From positions 32,755,726 to 32,819,725 of the forward strand of contig NC_088305.1 in the NCBI RefSeq assembly GCF_032854445.1: DNA of 64,000 bases, in the 5' to 3' direction. Position numbers and translations under genes: made by a program. A model generated the notes under the pieces. That model was not told where the DNA came from, did not search any database, and was given only the letters and a program-made list of their open reading frames with translations. The first letter of the stretch is position 1. The number at the start of each line of letters is the position of its first letter. Origin of the DNA: Liolophura sinensis. Lineage: Eukaryota > Mollusca > Polyplacophora > Chitonida > Chitonidae. This document shows positions 22,582 through 34,106 of the stretch, in pieces.

Positions 22582-23896
22582 ATGGCAGACATTGACATTG
22601 GTGACCAGGCGTTCGACGACGCCCAAGAGGACAAGAACATCGACGACGAACAGACCACTTTCCGTGCAGGTGGTGATGTCCAGATCGGGGTGGTTCCCGA
22701 GCAACAAACCTTGGATGTGGACCTCAAATCCCCAGATGGAAGGCTGTTAGTGTTCACCGTGAATGAATATTACGATGCCATGGCGAGGAAGTACCCTAAC
22801 GTTACCAAACCCAAGCCCTATTACCCGGGTTTTATGATTGACGAAGAAGGGCGTCTGCGACTCAAGAAATACTCCGATCTGAACCTCACCAGCATAAACA
22901 CAGGTGAACCGCTAGCCCTTTCAACACTCGCCCAGAGAGGAGGGGTTGGTGTTGCTCGGAATAAGCTTTGAAAACTGGGGAAAGACAAGCCAGCCATCAT
23001 TTCCTCCGGCAGCAGTCGCAGCCCTGGAGAGCCCTGCAGCGAGTTCAGAAGTCGATGCCGCGGCCGCCGAGGCAGATACCATGGAGCTAAAGGATTTAAA
23101 CCAACCAGCGAAAAAGGCCGCTGATGCTGTCCGCATAATGGAAACAAGCTTAACGGATAGTGAGGTCGAGCGGGCTCTTTCAACGATAAACGACCCTCCT
23201 CTTTCCATCCGAGAACTTCTGGGGACACTGCAGACCTCGGAAGGCGAACACGCGAATAATCTCGCCAAGCTGTCAAGTCTCGATAAGGACATCGCAAAAC
23301 AAAAACAGAAGTTGGAGGAGGCCACTGATGAATTCTCCCGGCGTCGGATCGCAGACCGGATAAGGAATCTCGAGGACGAGAGGGTGACCCGGCTCGAAGC
23401 AGCCTCTTTAACGGCCGAAGCCCTGCGCACGCAAATACGCCACATCAAGCAGACGATTGATCGCATCGTACACAAGGATACCACTCTGGCCGAGCGCGTC
23501 CGCACCCTCTTCCGGGAGCAGGGAATAACTGTGGTCTCCATTCTCACGGCAATTGGGATGGCGATCTCGACACTGGGGCCAGCGATAAAGTTGGCGCTGA
23601 CTGGCGGGTCCGGCGGGGGGATCCAGCCAACGCCACCTCCACCCGACGGGTGTGGTCTTAAAGAATGGGTGAAAAAGCATCTCCAGTCCCTGGCGCGCGC
23701 CCTTGGCAAGCTGGCTGGGAAGGCTGCCGCTGCGATTCTGGCTATTATCGGCAGTATAATGTCCTGGCTACTGAACCTTCTCGGGAAAGCGGCTGGGTGG
23801 CTGGCCGATAATGTCTGGCCTCTAGTCGTCGCAGTAGGTGGCCTAATGCTCGTGGCTGTTCGCAGGTATTTGACGCATAGTTCACAGCAGCAGTAA
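22582..23896 (+). pseudogene. D gene, nearly intact, copy B
   Basis: ATG 22582 (MADIDIGDQAFDDAQEDK) opens a frame to about 22971; a single frameshift at about 22945-22950 moves the rest into a second frame that is open to TAA 23896. Visible parts are an acidic N-terminus, the VNEYYDAMARKYP region, a coiled coil (ANNLAKLSSLDKDIAKQKQK and on), a hydrophobic helix near TAIGMAISTLGPAIKLALTG, a Pro-rich linker, and an amphipathic/hydrophobic tail (SWLLNLLGKAAGWLADNVW, then a membrane-like segment). Four codons (LDKA) present in A and C are missing before LQTSE. The role is unknown; a coiled coil plus two membrane-like segments suggest a virion membrane or vertex protein (inference). Confidence 0.65.
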
Positions 23897-25146
23897 GCCG
23901 ATACCAACCCCAGCGACGACGATGGCTGTCTTCTCCGCATCGTGATTCTTTTGCTTTGGAAATAGGGGTTCTTGTTTGCCTCCGGCGGCTGCAACATGCT
24001 CAACGCTCGCGGTGGGTGGTGGGACGCTTTTTTGTGGCTCAACGATCCCGTGGGAAGGTGCGCGCTTGTGCAAAGTGGGTGGCACTTTAGCGTTCACACC
24101 CTCATTAGCGCCTAGCTTCTGGTCCTCTGTGGCCACGACGATTTTGTTGTTATAGTTCGCCACATAGCCGATCTGCAGAAGCATGTTGCTGGGGGCCATA
24201 TATAGGCCTATGCCATACACAAAGTCTACAGCGCTCCCGGCATACTGTAGCACGTCCTGGTAGCGTTTGATTGCAGACGGAAGGTCGATCGGAGAGGAAA
24301 TGGCGTCTTCAACGTTCGCGGCAAACTGTTTTTGCGCGTCGAAGGCTGTGCCCGTGCCTAGAATACGCGCCCTTGTTTGCGCTTAGGCGCCAAAGACAGC
24401 CCACACTTCTGTTCGGATGGAATCGTTTAGGCGCTCCACGCCCGGCTGCGTGAATCCTAGGGATTTGTCGACAATGAACGACGCCCAAGCCCCCTTGGCG
24501 TCCTGCTTGATGTTGTCGACATGGAGCGCTGTAGGCTTTCTAGAGAACGACATCCTGCTCGGATCGAAGGTCCCATCGGCAATGGGGCTGTAGCCTGTTC
24601 TCATGACATAGTAATATGCCATTCCGAGGCCGTGATTCACCCCCCCCCCCCCCCCTTGCGCCTCCAGTCTGTGTGCGCATCTACGCGGAACTCCTTACAA
24701 ATCCTCTCACAGGCCCTCTCGTCGTAGGGGTTTTTGAATGTCACCCACGCTCTGTCTTGCGGCAGGGGGGCCTAGATCTCTTCCAAGATCCGCCTAACTT
24801 GGTAATACACATGGAACGTGTACAGGGCCCTTATTCGTTGGTCGGGGGCGAGAAGATGGTCTTTTGCAACGACGCCACAGCCCGTGGTTGCGCACCAGAC
24901 CGCGAAGTTCACTTGGTTCTGCCAACATTGCACAGGATTGCTGTTCCAGGCCCGAACAATTTCATTGTCGGTTATCTTTGGCAGCCGGTACTTGGCCAAT
25001 ACATCTATGAACTGGACTGGAAAGGCCTTCTTTTCATTGATGTAGATGTCAAATCGCATGAGCTGTTCTGCGTGGGTTTGGATACTATGAAATGCCCCGG
25101 CCTTGTAAGTGGCCTCTCTATTGAACCTGTAATCCTCGCTGTTCAT
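23882..25146 (-). pseudogene. X gene, broken, copy B
   Basis: The start is the minus ATG at 25146-25144 (MNSEDYRFNREATYKAGAFH), the best-preserved N-terminus of the three copies. The core VWCATTGCGVVAKDHLLAPD follows. Breaks are a TAG in the EEI segment near 24773, a C-run at 24640-24655 that shifts the frame, and a TAA at about 24384. The C-terminus is intact: a hydrophobic AIVVAGVGIGLLLL that ends at 23882, overlapping the D stop by 15 bp. A single C-terminal membrane segment is therefore predicted for the ancestral protein. Confidence 0.65.
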
Positions 25147-25156
25147 CGTGGCTAAG

Positions 25157-25811
25157 ATGTTCATCACATTGACTGACATTCTAAATGGGGCACAGCACAC
25201 GCTGCCTCATGCCCTTAACAACCTTGACGGCCGCCTTAAAACCGCCCTTCGCGAGATAACATTCTACCCAGCCTGGGTGAATATCCCCTCCGGAGTGGGC
25301 TTCTTGCTTGAGGGCAAACGTGTTGACGTGCCGACGGGCTACTACAATGTCTGTACGCTGGACAAGGACATATTCCGCCTGAGTTTCTCTGAGATTGAAT
25401 GAAGCCACGGGCCGCTTAGTCCTTACCCTCTCTAGAAATGCCTTCATAATACTCCAAGAGCTTGCCCCCATCTTAGGGTTCCCCGACGGGAAGACGCCCA
25501 TAGGGGTGACTGTGGAGGGTAAAAAGCTACCTAACTTGGTCACACACAAAGAAGTCTTCGTGCATTTAGATGAACTGAGCACCTCAGAAAACGTGAGAAT
25601 AACCTCAGATTTCGGTGGCGGTTCCACACTACTTAAAGCCATCGCCGTGACTGGTGAAGGGATTAACTGCGGGAAGACGTTTTCATTTCTCAACCCATAA
25701 TACAAAACCTTGCGCGCCGACTATATAACGCACTTGACCGTGGCATTTTCAGACAAAGACGGCAAGTATATGAATGTAGGGTACCTCAGTGCTACCCTAG
25801 AAATACAATGA
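25157..25811 (+). pseudogene. E gene, broken, copy B
   Basis: It begins 10 bp from the X start. The frame is open through VPTGYYNVCTLDKDIFR; a small deletion near 25381 then shifts it. The later part (GRLVLTLSRNAFIILQELAP, LGF, IFVHLDEL-type segment) is open to TAA 25698-25700, the same stop as in copy C. The last 36 codons (YKTLRADYITHLTVAFSDKD and on) are conserved beyond the stop, with a one-base loss at about 25781. The TGA overlaps the F start as ATGA at 25808-25811. Confidence 0.55.
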
Positions 25812-26625
25812 GTATGGTGGACGCAGCCGGTCCCAGGTCTGCGTGCCTGTCTTTAAGCGACTTGGCAGATGTTTCGGAGTTCGAACTTCAAGGCCAGGAA
25901 GGTAAAATCTACGCCTTCCAGTTTCAAAGTGGCAAGTACAACCGTGGGCGGAGCAAGCAGAACCTGCCACATTTGCTTCCCTTGAAGATGTCTCATCCAC
26001 TGCAGGACAAGAGCGCAGGTCGCCGTCTGAGGTGAATGAAGAACAAAAACTCTCATTAATTCGCTTTGAAGACCGCTTTGTTCTTACCAGAGCTCTCGAC
26101 CCCGATTGGTTGATAGATGTGAAGGTGACCCCGATGTCGGTCCAGGCCACTATAGCCGATGTGAAAAAAGTTTTCAACTCCGGAACCTATTTCGTGTCGT
26201 ACGTACCAGCCGGCAGCTGTTATCTAGATTGGGACAGAAGAGGCCGCTTCGTACTAATGTCGGGGCTGGGAGAGCCAGTGCGTCTTACGGCGCAAACCGA
26301 TTTTAAGGCCGCACTACAACTAAACCCTGGATCTATACTTATCTTCGACCTCATACTTGGCGCGTGCATTCGCCGTTGCACTTTGATTACCGAGTTGAAA
26401 ATAAGGTGGCCTGCGGAGCACGATACAAAGGATCTAAGACTTATGATCAAATTACCGGCCCAGGGCGATCCAGTCATCCGGAGCTCTCTCGAGGATAAAC
26501 GAGTCGTCACAGGGGGCGTTTTAAATCTCGATGCAATCTATTTAATGTGCGGCATAGGCCTTCGCCGCTTTCGTTTTAGTAGTCCCGATGACAATTTAGA
26601 GCTAACCGACGTTATTGATTCGTAG
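25808..26625 (+). pseudogene. F gene, broken, copy B
   Basis: It starts MSMVDAAGPRSACLSLSDLA. A deletion around 25940-25950 (where A and C carry the KKITG codons) shifts the frame. The remainder, from EEQKLSLIRFEDRFVLTRAL to LELTDVIDS, is open for 197 codons to TAG 26625. The middle (CYLDWDRRGRFVLMSGLG) matches copy A and not copy C. No known domain is recognised. Confidence 0.55.
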
Positions 26626-26635
26626 GACGGGCAAT

Positions 26636-27295
26636 ATGGGACGACTGTACCCGACGATCACGGATGAAGACTCCTTGCCTACGATTATGGTTGAAAACCC
26701 CTTGTCCCCGACTGCGCCGCCGGAGGGCGTGGCGCACGCCCATCGCCCGCAGTATATCAGCGAAATACAGAGGCAGCTTGAATCTGAGCGAGATCTCCGC
26801 CGGGCCTTGTACAAAAAGTACCGGCGCGGTGTCTTGGCCGCCGAGGCCCTTGATTCAGCCATGCTCACGGCCGGTTTGGGCCTAGGGGTTGCTGGCGTGG
26901 GGCTACTCACAACGATAATTGCAACCCCTGCTGTCTTGGCCATGGAAGCTGCGGCCCTAGCTTGCGGTGTCTTAAATGTCGCCGGAAAATTCGTTAGCCG
27001 CCGGCTTCACGCAAAGGCCAAGAAACATAACGATATACAGCTGTTGGCTGAGGCCAAACTTAACAGCATCCGTGCGTAGGTATCTACGGCATTATCTGAT
27101 GGTGTTATTTCAGACGTAGAGTTCAAGCAAATCGTTCAGGAGCTCAAGAACTACTCTGATCTGAAGCAGGAGATACGCGCCAAGTCTCGTAAGGTATTCA
27201 ATGCCGTAGAGATCGATGAAAGCACGAAAAAACAGCTTATAGATCGCGGCCGAAAACTAGCTCGGCAAGAGCTGAAAAACGCTTTTTCCGAGTGA
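26636..27295 (+). pseudogene. G gene, one stop codon, copy B
   Basis: MGRLYPTITDEDSL is followed by a short Pro-rich region, ISEIQRQLESERDLRRALYK, and the hydrophobic MLTAGLGLGVAGVGLLTTII. TAG at 27077-27079 replaces CAG, otherwise the frame is open to TGA 27295. Its C-terminus (STKKQLIDRGRKLARQELKN) is the undamaged version of the region that is frameshifted in A and C. Confidence 0.65.
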
Positions 27296-28256
27296 TGTTC
27301 TGGGAGGTGCCCAGGGGGAACTTGTTTGGAACAAGGGCAACCCCCATGCTATGTCTCGAGGGCCCCGGGGGTAAAAAAAAATCTGCCCAGAGTGAGGCTC
27401 GAACCCATGGTCCAAAAACGCAAAAGGCCTGGTTTATAGCTCAACCTGTTACCAATTAATCTCCACCCTAACGGCGGGCTCCGGATTTTTTGCGCTAGCG
27501 ACCCACCGTTAGGGGGTTTAATTGGCGCTGAGACATTCCACCACCATTGGGCCATCTACAACACCCCTTGGTAAGGTCTCTCTGCCTCCGAAACTGTCGA
27601 AACTTGCAGAGATTCCTTAGAAGTGCGTAGAGCCCAGCGGTATATGCAGGTAATGTATTCATATACTACATATGCAGGAGACCAAACCCGGATTTGGGCT
27701 AGCAAACATCCCCTTATATACGCAGTATATGAATACACCCCTTACATACAGCGCCTTTCTCACACGCTGAAAAAGACTGTCACATTTATTTTTCATAAAA
27801 ACCCGTAGTTTAAGCCCTATCCTGTGGAGAAAATCAGCTGAATCACCCTGTTGTGCAACACATCCGGCCACCAGATAGGCTATACGCCTTATCTGTTAAA
27901 TGCCAACTAGGTCGCCTCATATCAATGTACGCCTTGGCTGGGAAGGCGTCTAAGGGGAGGGTGCGCCAGAACCTATAGTGTGTATACACCTCGAGATGGG
28001 GCTGGGAGCCCCTATTTGCCAGGGGGATGGTGTTCAGGGAATGGGGGTTGGGAGCCGCTATTTGTTCTGGGGAGGACCCCAAGGGGAGAGTGCGCCAGAA
28101 CCTATAGTGTGTATACACCTCGAAATGGGGCTGGGAGCCCCTATTTGCCAGGGGGAGGGTGTTCAGGGAATGGGGGTTGGGAGCCTCTATTTGTTAGGGA
28201 GAGGGCCCCTAAAGGGGGTGGGGGGGGGTGCCAGAACCTATACTCTGCATACTACT
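27296..28256. repeat. Right arm of copy B with 129-bp tandem duplication
   Basis: The arm matches A and C but lacks the segment with the tRNA A-box-like block. The terminal part is duplicated: the block starting GTGCGCCAGAACCTATAGTG at 27961 recurs at 28090 (period 129 bp), and a third partial start is at about 28228. Each block contains a terminal-like GCGCCAGAACCTATA motif, so the element has internal copies of its own end. Confidence 0.7.
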
Positions 28257-28684
28257 ACTTCATTTTCAAGTGCCATCTATGTTGCGGCCTTTGTGTGGTC
28301 TACGCTTCTTGGAGTGCAAGAGACAGAGCACAGTTTTTTCCTAGTAAAACTTGTTTTTCCTAAGTTTTTGATTTCTTTAAGGACAATGAGAATGAAGTGA
28401 ATATATTGATGAAGTGATTTTAGGCAATACCAATATTGCTATAAAACTTTATATTCTATTATTATTATAATCAACTAAAATTGTGGTTCTATTCATTACA
28501 CTCTGGTAGATTTAAACATGCGGATTAAAGATTAGTTTTTCTTTGCCCAAATTTAATTGCAAGATTATGTACTACGTAAGACAGTTTCTGTACAATTACA
28601 GTTTTCTACCTCTAGAATTAATTAAATGGGCATTTACAAAATTAATAAGGTCAGTATATTTCAAAGTGATTCCTCTTACTCGAT
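28257..28684. other. Right flank of copy B, no gene
   Basis: AT-rich host or LINE 5' DNA. No gene or terminal repeat is recognised. It is not similar to the flanks of copies A or C. Confidence 0.45.
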
Positions 28685-28825
28685 CCATCTATGTAATTCT
28701 TGATATTTGTTTCTTTCTTTCTTTATTCCGTCCATCTATGTAATTCTTGATATTTGTTTCTTTCTTTTTTTATTCCGTCCATCTATGTCATTCTGAATAT
28801 TTGTTTCTTTACTTATTTATTTTTT
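28685..28825 (+). repeat. 47-bp tandem repeat, three units
   Basis: CCATCTATGTAATTCTTGAT begins at 28685 and 28732, and a slightly changed unit begins at 28779. It lies just upstream of the LINE endonuclease region and could be a LINE 5' UTR array (inference) or an independent minisatellite. Confidence 0.6.
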
Positions 28826-28938
28826 TCCTAATAAATTGTAAAAGGTTGGAACCAGGAGCTTCTCCGTTTAAGTTACAGGCAACATCTATTGAAGATACCC
28901 TAACCTGATGTTTTACTATCTTTACTTCAAGTAACCCA

Positions 28939-31900
28939 TTGTATTTTAAAATTCAACCATTGTCATCAAAATTTGATATAAGAGAATGTCACCTACCAAC
29001 AGCTAATATATTAACATATAAACATCCATGTTACACGAGATTCGAAAATTATAATGTAAGCCATTATGCCTTAAGTATTGCCCCAGTAAACTGTCAGGGG
29101 CGAAATAATATATCCAAACAGTTGGATGTTTTTCAATATCTAAAGGGAAAAGATTTTTCAGTTTACTGTCTACAAAATGTCCATTTCAACAATGAGATAG
29201 AAAGGCAGATTGTCTCAGAGTGTGGATACAAAGTGTGTTATACTGCCTACAAAAGTAACTCCAGAGGAGTAGCAGTGCTATTTAGAAATAATTTTGAATT
29301 AGAAATTTTAAGAATAAAGAAAGATAGTCAATCCTTGGAGAGATGCCAGTGTAAAGTTGAGGAGATACACATGGAGACAGTCCACTCCCATGAAACAGCC
29401 GCGTTTAGATTTCTTTTTTATCTGACGAAATATGCTACATTCTGTTCAACAGTCTGATATAAATATAAGTTACAAGTCAGATCACTCAGTGATTGCTCTA
29501 AAGCTGAAATTCTCAAATCTTGAACGGGGAAAGGGATACTGGAAATTCAAGAATTCATTACTGAAGGACATAGATTTTGTAACAGAAATAAAGGCACAAT
29601 TATGAACACAGTAAACCAATATGATACAACATTAAATGCACAATTTTTATTTGAGAAGATATTATTTAAACTTAAGGGACAAAACAGTTGCATACTCAAC
29701 TTTTATTTAAAAAACAACGCATGTCAGATGAGTTCTATCTTTCTAAAACCTAAAATAATCTGTAACATGTGTTTGATCAGTGCTCTGAGGAACAGGAATA
29801 AAGGGAACATTTACAAAAAAATTCATTTGGCTAAAGAAGGTTTAACACAATTAAATAAAGAAAAAGATGGAACGAATAAAGAAAAGAGCTAAAATAGATT
29901 GGACTTTATATGGGGAAAAAACCAAATAAATATTTTCTAAAATTGGAACAAAAGAAATGCTTAAATAAATCAATAACAAAATCCCAAGACAAGGATGGAA
30001 CAATTTTGACAGACCAAGAAATATTCAAGAATTTTAGGCAATACTGTAGGAAGTTATACACAGAGGCTAATGTAGTTTCTCTAGATTTGGAAAGCGTACT
30101 AGACGTAGAAAATATAAGGAAACTGTCAGACAACCAGAAGCTCAGTATGGAAGGGGAACTTACCAGGGAGGAATTATTCGCATCATTAAAAAAGTACATT
30201 TTTATCTTCTAAATTCATTAAATTATGCATATACACATGGTATACTATCCTAAACACAGCAACAGTGTATAATCAACTGTATTTCAAAAGAAGGGAAAAA
30301 CAGATACATCTTATCAAATTGGCGCTCTATATGTTTCTTAAACGTGCCTTACAAAATTTCTTCTGCGGCGGTGGCGAATTGTTTAAAACCGCCATTGTCA
30401 ACTCTAATTGATAAAAATCCGAAAGGCTAGACGCTACATTAGTGAAAGCACCCGATTAGTATACGACATCACCACTTTGCAGAGGTTATTAATCTCCCTG
30501 GAATGTTAGTAACAATAGATTTTGAAAAAGATTTGACAGATTAGATTGGAATTATATGCTGAGAGTCTTTAGCTTTTTGAATTTTGGGGAGCCCTTTATT
30601 CGTTGGGTTAAAGTCCTATATTCACAGAGTAGATCATGCGTGCTGGTCAATGGATTCTCGACTGGTTTCTTTGATGTAGGACAGTGCTGACGCCACAAGG
30701 ATCTCATTTCTCCATATGTTTTCATCATGTGTGCGGAAAGTCTAAGTTACATGCTTCTAGAAAACGATAATGTTAAAGGTATAATATCAAATTTAATTCA
30801 ATATCTATTAACCCAATACCCTGACGATACAATTATTTTCCTTGACGGTTCAGAAAGAAGTCCTAATTGTTGTCTAGTAGAACTAGATCACTTAGCAAAC
30901 TTTTCTGAATTAAAAGCAAATACTTCAAAACCAAGAGTAATCTGGACTTCAGTAATGAAAGGCAGTAGTAAAGTACACTAAAACAATGCAAAACTAGATT
31001 GTCCCAAAAAACTTTCAAGTTATTGGGAATAGAGTTTAGTACTAGTTTGGAAGAGATGGTGAAAAGAAATTACAAGTTTAAAAAATGGACCAGATGATGC
31101 AATGTTAAGCTAAAAGAGACCTCACTCCTCTGGGGAGAATTCCTGTCTTAAAATCAATGATGCTGTCATGGCGGAATCAATTGTTCAGCTGTCCACCAAA
31201 GCAGCTGGTGTGGCATTTAGAGGAATTCCGAAACAAATATTTTGCTTTTATTTGGAATAATGAGCCTGATAAAATTCCACGTAGTACAATAATGTAAGAT
31301 TCGAAAAATGGTCGCTAGAATGTGTCTTCTTTTGAAAACTATTATATATTTGCACAAAAGCTTTCCTGGGTAAAGAGACTGATATCAGGAACTTACAAGA
31401 ATGTGTTTTTTACAATGATTTGTTTGTTATTTGTAATAAACCGTTTGTGTGTGGTAAATGGCTAGACAAGGGGGTAAAGTATGTCAATGACCTCTTGAAC
31501 AGTAACGGGAAATTTCTAAATGCTACAGAATTTAATGAAAAATATGAATGCAGTACAAACTATTTAGAATATCAAAGTGTCATTTCAGCAATCAAATCTG
31601 CTAGTAATACTGTACTGTATTGGAACAGTATCTCCTCCCCTTTGCCGTTGCCTCTTATACCAACTAAAATAGCTCTGTTTGCTAACATTTCTAATGGCTG
31701 TAAAGTTTATTACCGATACCTTACTAAGTATGGTTTTGTTAACAATAGAGCAAACCGCCAGTGGGAAGAGGAACTGACTGTTAGTTTATCAAATGAAACT
31801 TGGAGGAACTTCAACAATATAGTTTTTAGATGTACTGGTGACACATGCTTACGATGGTTTCAATGCAAAGCTGTTAATAGAGCTCTGACCACGAACATAC

Positions 31901-32163
31901 TGGGAAAGGAGTTAGATCCTGCTGTATCAGGCCTCTGTAGTTTTTGCCACTTGGAACGGGAGACAATTTTCCGTCTATTATGGCACTGTAAATATGTTTT
32001 CAATGTACGGAAAGAATTCCAAGTTAGGTTGAACAAAGTTGCTGGTATGCAGGCAATACTACATTGCTCGAATGTGTTACTTGCTTTTAAACGGATGAGT
32101 TACCGGCCTCTAAATATACTTACTATGTGTGTAAAAAACGCAATGTACAAGCTGAAAAGTTAG
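28939..32163 (+). mobile_element. L1/Tx1-like LINE, copy 1 (longest, dead)
   Basis: The endonuclease starts near 29080 (VNCQGRNNISKQLDVFQYLK, then YCLQNVHF and NSRGVAVLFRNNFELEI) and closes with SDHSVIALKLKF at about 29477-29512. The connector and RT follow in broken frames: KKPNKYFLKLEQKKCLNKSI at 29913, SFLNFGEPFIRWVKVLYSQS-like at about 30570-30630, and the catalytic box QYPDDTIIFLDGSERS at about 30810. The C-terminal domain is at 31420-32163. The EN acidic residue after CLQ is Asn, and the RT box is YPDD rather than YADD. A deletion at about 31393 removes roughly 160 bp present in copies 2 and 3. From 30532 onward this LINE is the left part of the tandem unit. Confidence 0.75.
31420..32163 (+). 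pseudogene. LINE ORF2 C-terminal domain, copy 1
   Basis: An open frame of about 240 codons contains a region typical of Tx1/L1-like ORF2 ends: DTCLRWFQCKAVNRALTTNI, then a CX2C...HX4C cluster (CSFCHLERETIFRLLWHCKY) likely to bind zinc. It is almost identical in the three copies (31492-32163, 37848-38519, 44249-44920). With the RT upstream disrupted, it is a fragment and not an active gene. Confidence 0.65.
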
Positions 32164-33441
32164 AGGCCAGCTGCCGACAGTGGAATTTGTAAAGAAAGAA
32201 ATGCAAAGTCTGTGTGAAAATGGAAGGCACATTAGTTTTTTTTAAAGAAAGGAACAAGACAGATTTATAAATTTTTTGTCACCCTGTTATCTGCTATTCA
32301 ATAATTAAGTTTAGTTAGTGAACACTTCACACATCATTTTGTTTTTGTGTGTGATAGTCTATTTCGACAGTTACTCAAGACTTTGTGAGTATATTGTATC
32401 TAAGAATCTCTTATTTAAATACGTACTTCTGTCTGTACAAATGAATCTGGTTAAAAATCTGTAACCTCCCCCCCCCATAAAAAACATAGCATAAATATAT
32501 TGTTCTGATTAATTCTGTTTTAAGCCAATGTTTTTCTTCTTTTTCTTCCTCTGTGTAATTTTTCGTTATTGCCACCATAAGCGGGAAAGGATGTGATTAC
32601 TGTGAATCGAGGAAAACATCGAGGAGTTTAAAATCTTATATTATTAACAAAAATCCCAATATATGGCTTTATATGTATCCCATAAAACAATGGAGGAGTC
32701 CATTTTCGGGTTTCACATCAATTTTTCCATTACCCCTAGCCCGCCAACCGATGACTTAGTGATCTGGATAAGCGCCACCATCAGACTTTTGGAACCAAGA
32801 GGATCATACGGGTTTACATATATACCATAAAATAAGGTCCGTTTTCGGGTTTTACATCAGTTTTTAAAATACCCTTCGTCCGCAATCAAGGAAAAGCCAG
32901 CAGTCTAGTTGCATAGGGTCCTTTGTAAGTTGTCGATAATCAAAATAGATATATCACTTGGGTTTTAAATATCGTTCAGGCTTACACTAAAATGTAGAAA
33001 AAGTGAATGTCCTGCACTACTTTATTAACACTATCATATGATATATCCAGACTTTTATAGCAATAACTTAATAAGATGCCTGCCTTAATTACGGATTGAG
33101 TACTTCTCGATGTAGCTCGTCCACGTCTTTACCTATTTCTGTGAATTTTTTTGTATCATCAAATGGTATAAATATGTATTAACATGACAAACCATGTAAA
33201 ATTGGCCTGTGATATTTCCTCGTCGCTATGGTATTAATCGTTTTTGCAAGTTGACAACACTAGCGAACACAACTTGAATAGCTTGTTTCTTTCTGCATTT
33301 TAATCGCATTTATTTATGGGTGTTCACATTTATATGTGATACTGCTGACCTCATCTCAGCTGTTTTTACATACACAATATTTTTTCTGCCCTTTGCGTGT
33401 AGAAGTTAGATATGTTTGCTACATTTAACTGTTTGCGAAGT
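32164..33441. other. LINE 3' end and host intron, no gene
   Basis: This contains a likely LINE 3' UTR (to about 32530), a short C-run before CATAAAAAACATAGC, and two partly similar blocks with CGGGTTT...ACATCA (about 32695 and 32850). No coding sequence is supported. Equivalent DNA follows the LINE in units 2 and 3. Confidence 0.5.
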
Positions 33442-33612
33442 CCATCTCATGCTGGCTTCTTCACTGGTCGTACGTGACAGTGTCTACCAGGAACCTGTGA
33501 ATATTCCTGGGTTTCCTCGATTTCCTCCCATCATAATGCCGGCCGCTGTCGTGTAAGTGAAATATTCTCAAGTACGACGTAAAATACCAATCAAATAAAT
33601 AAATAAATAATT
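33442..33612 (+). repeat. SINE 3' fragment, unit 1
   Basis: CATCTCATGCTGGCTTCTTC starts the fragment; it includes ATAATGCCGGCCGCTGTCGT and ends GTACGACGTAAAATACCAAT with AAAT repeats. It is homologous to 12350-12490. Counterparts are at 39812-39981 and 46187-46354. Confidence 0.65.
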
Positions 33613-34106
33613 GTTTGCAGGTAAAATAATAATGCCTTTGCACATATACATTGACCCTGCTGGACACTTCGTAGACAGAAGGCCTATGTGTGGTGTTTAT
33701 CCCATTGTATGGCTGCACTCGTCAGATACGGGCCTGAGCACTTCAGTCAGCTCTGTGCATAGTTGTGATTTTTCCTCTGATAGCGTGCTCTATACCTGAT
33801 ATGAAGAACCTAAATGCAATAACATTGATATACACGACATCTACAATGTAAACTGCCGGGTTAAGATTCACTGTTTTATACTTGGGATACGATTCTCTTA
33901 ATGTTTTCAACCGATGACTGAGTGCTGTCGATAAGCGCTGCTATCAGACTTTTTAGCGTTTAAGACAGGTGCTTTTGTAACACATTGTTAACCAAGAGGA
34001 TCGCGTGTTTATTTTAAGCTGTGTGGCTTTACTCTATCAGCTTTAACCACATACCTGCCTTATATCAATGGATACCACTGAGTTCTCGCTTTATATTATG
34101 TAACAG

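Larger units (their letters stand above)
18927..28256. mobile_element. Polinton copy B, 5'-truncated with internal deletion
   Basis: The sequence aligns with copy C from about 50145 onward: the last third of PolB, integrase, then a jump at about 21296-21335 that removes the equivalent of 52515-54870 (four small ORFs and the ATPase), then MCP, D, X, E, F, G and the right arm ending TGCATACTACT at 28256. No left terminus is present. Every gene is interrupted. The right flank (ACTTCA...) differs from those of A and C. Confidence 0.85.

Noticed and set aside
22921-24042. Long minus-strand open frame (373 codons) opposite the D gene
   Set aside because: It is antisense to the conserved coiled-coil coding region and consists of Ser/Arg-rich low-complexity sequence. 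The plus strand has the conserved protein in all three copies. It is a shadow frame.
28257-28262. Target duplication for copy B (ACTTCA)
   Set aside because: Copy B has lost its left end, so no matching left copy can exist; the six bases alone are not evidence.
33461-33799. Short frames on both strands over the SINE fragments
   Set aside because: They are translations of repeat DNA (also at 39832 and 46206) and follow the repeat, not a gene.
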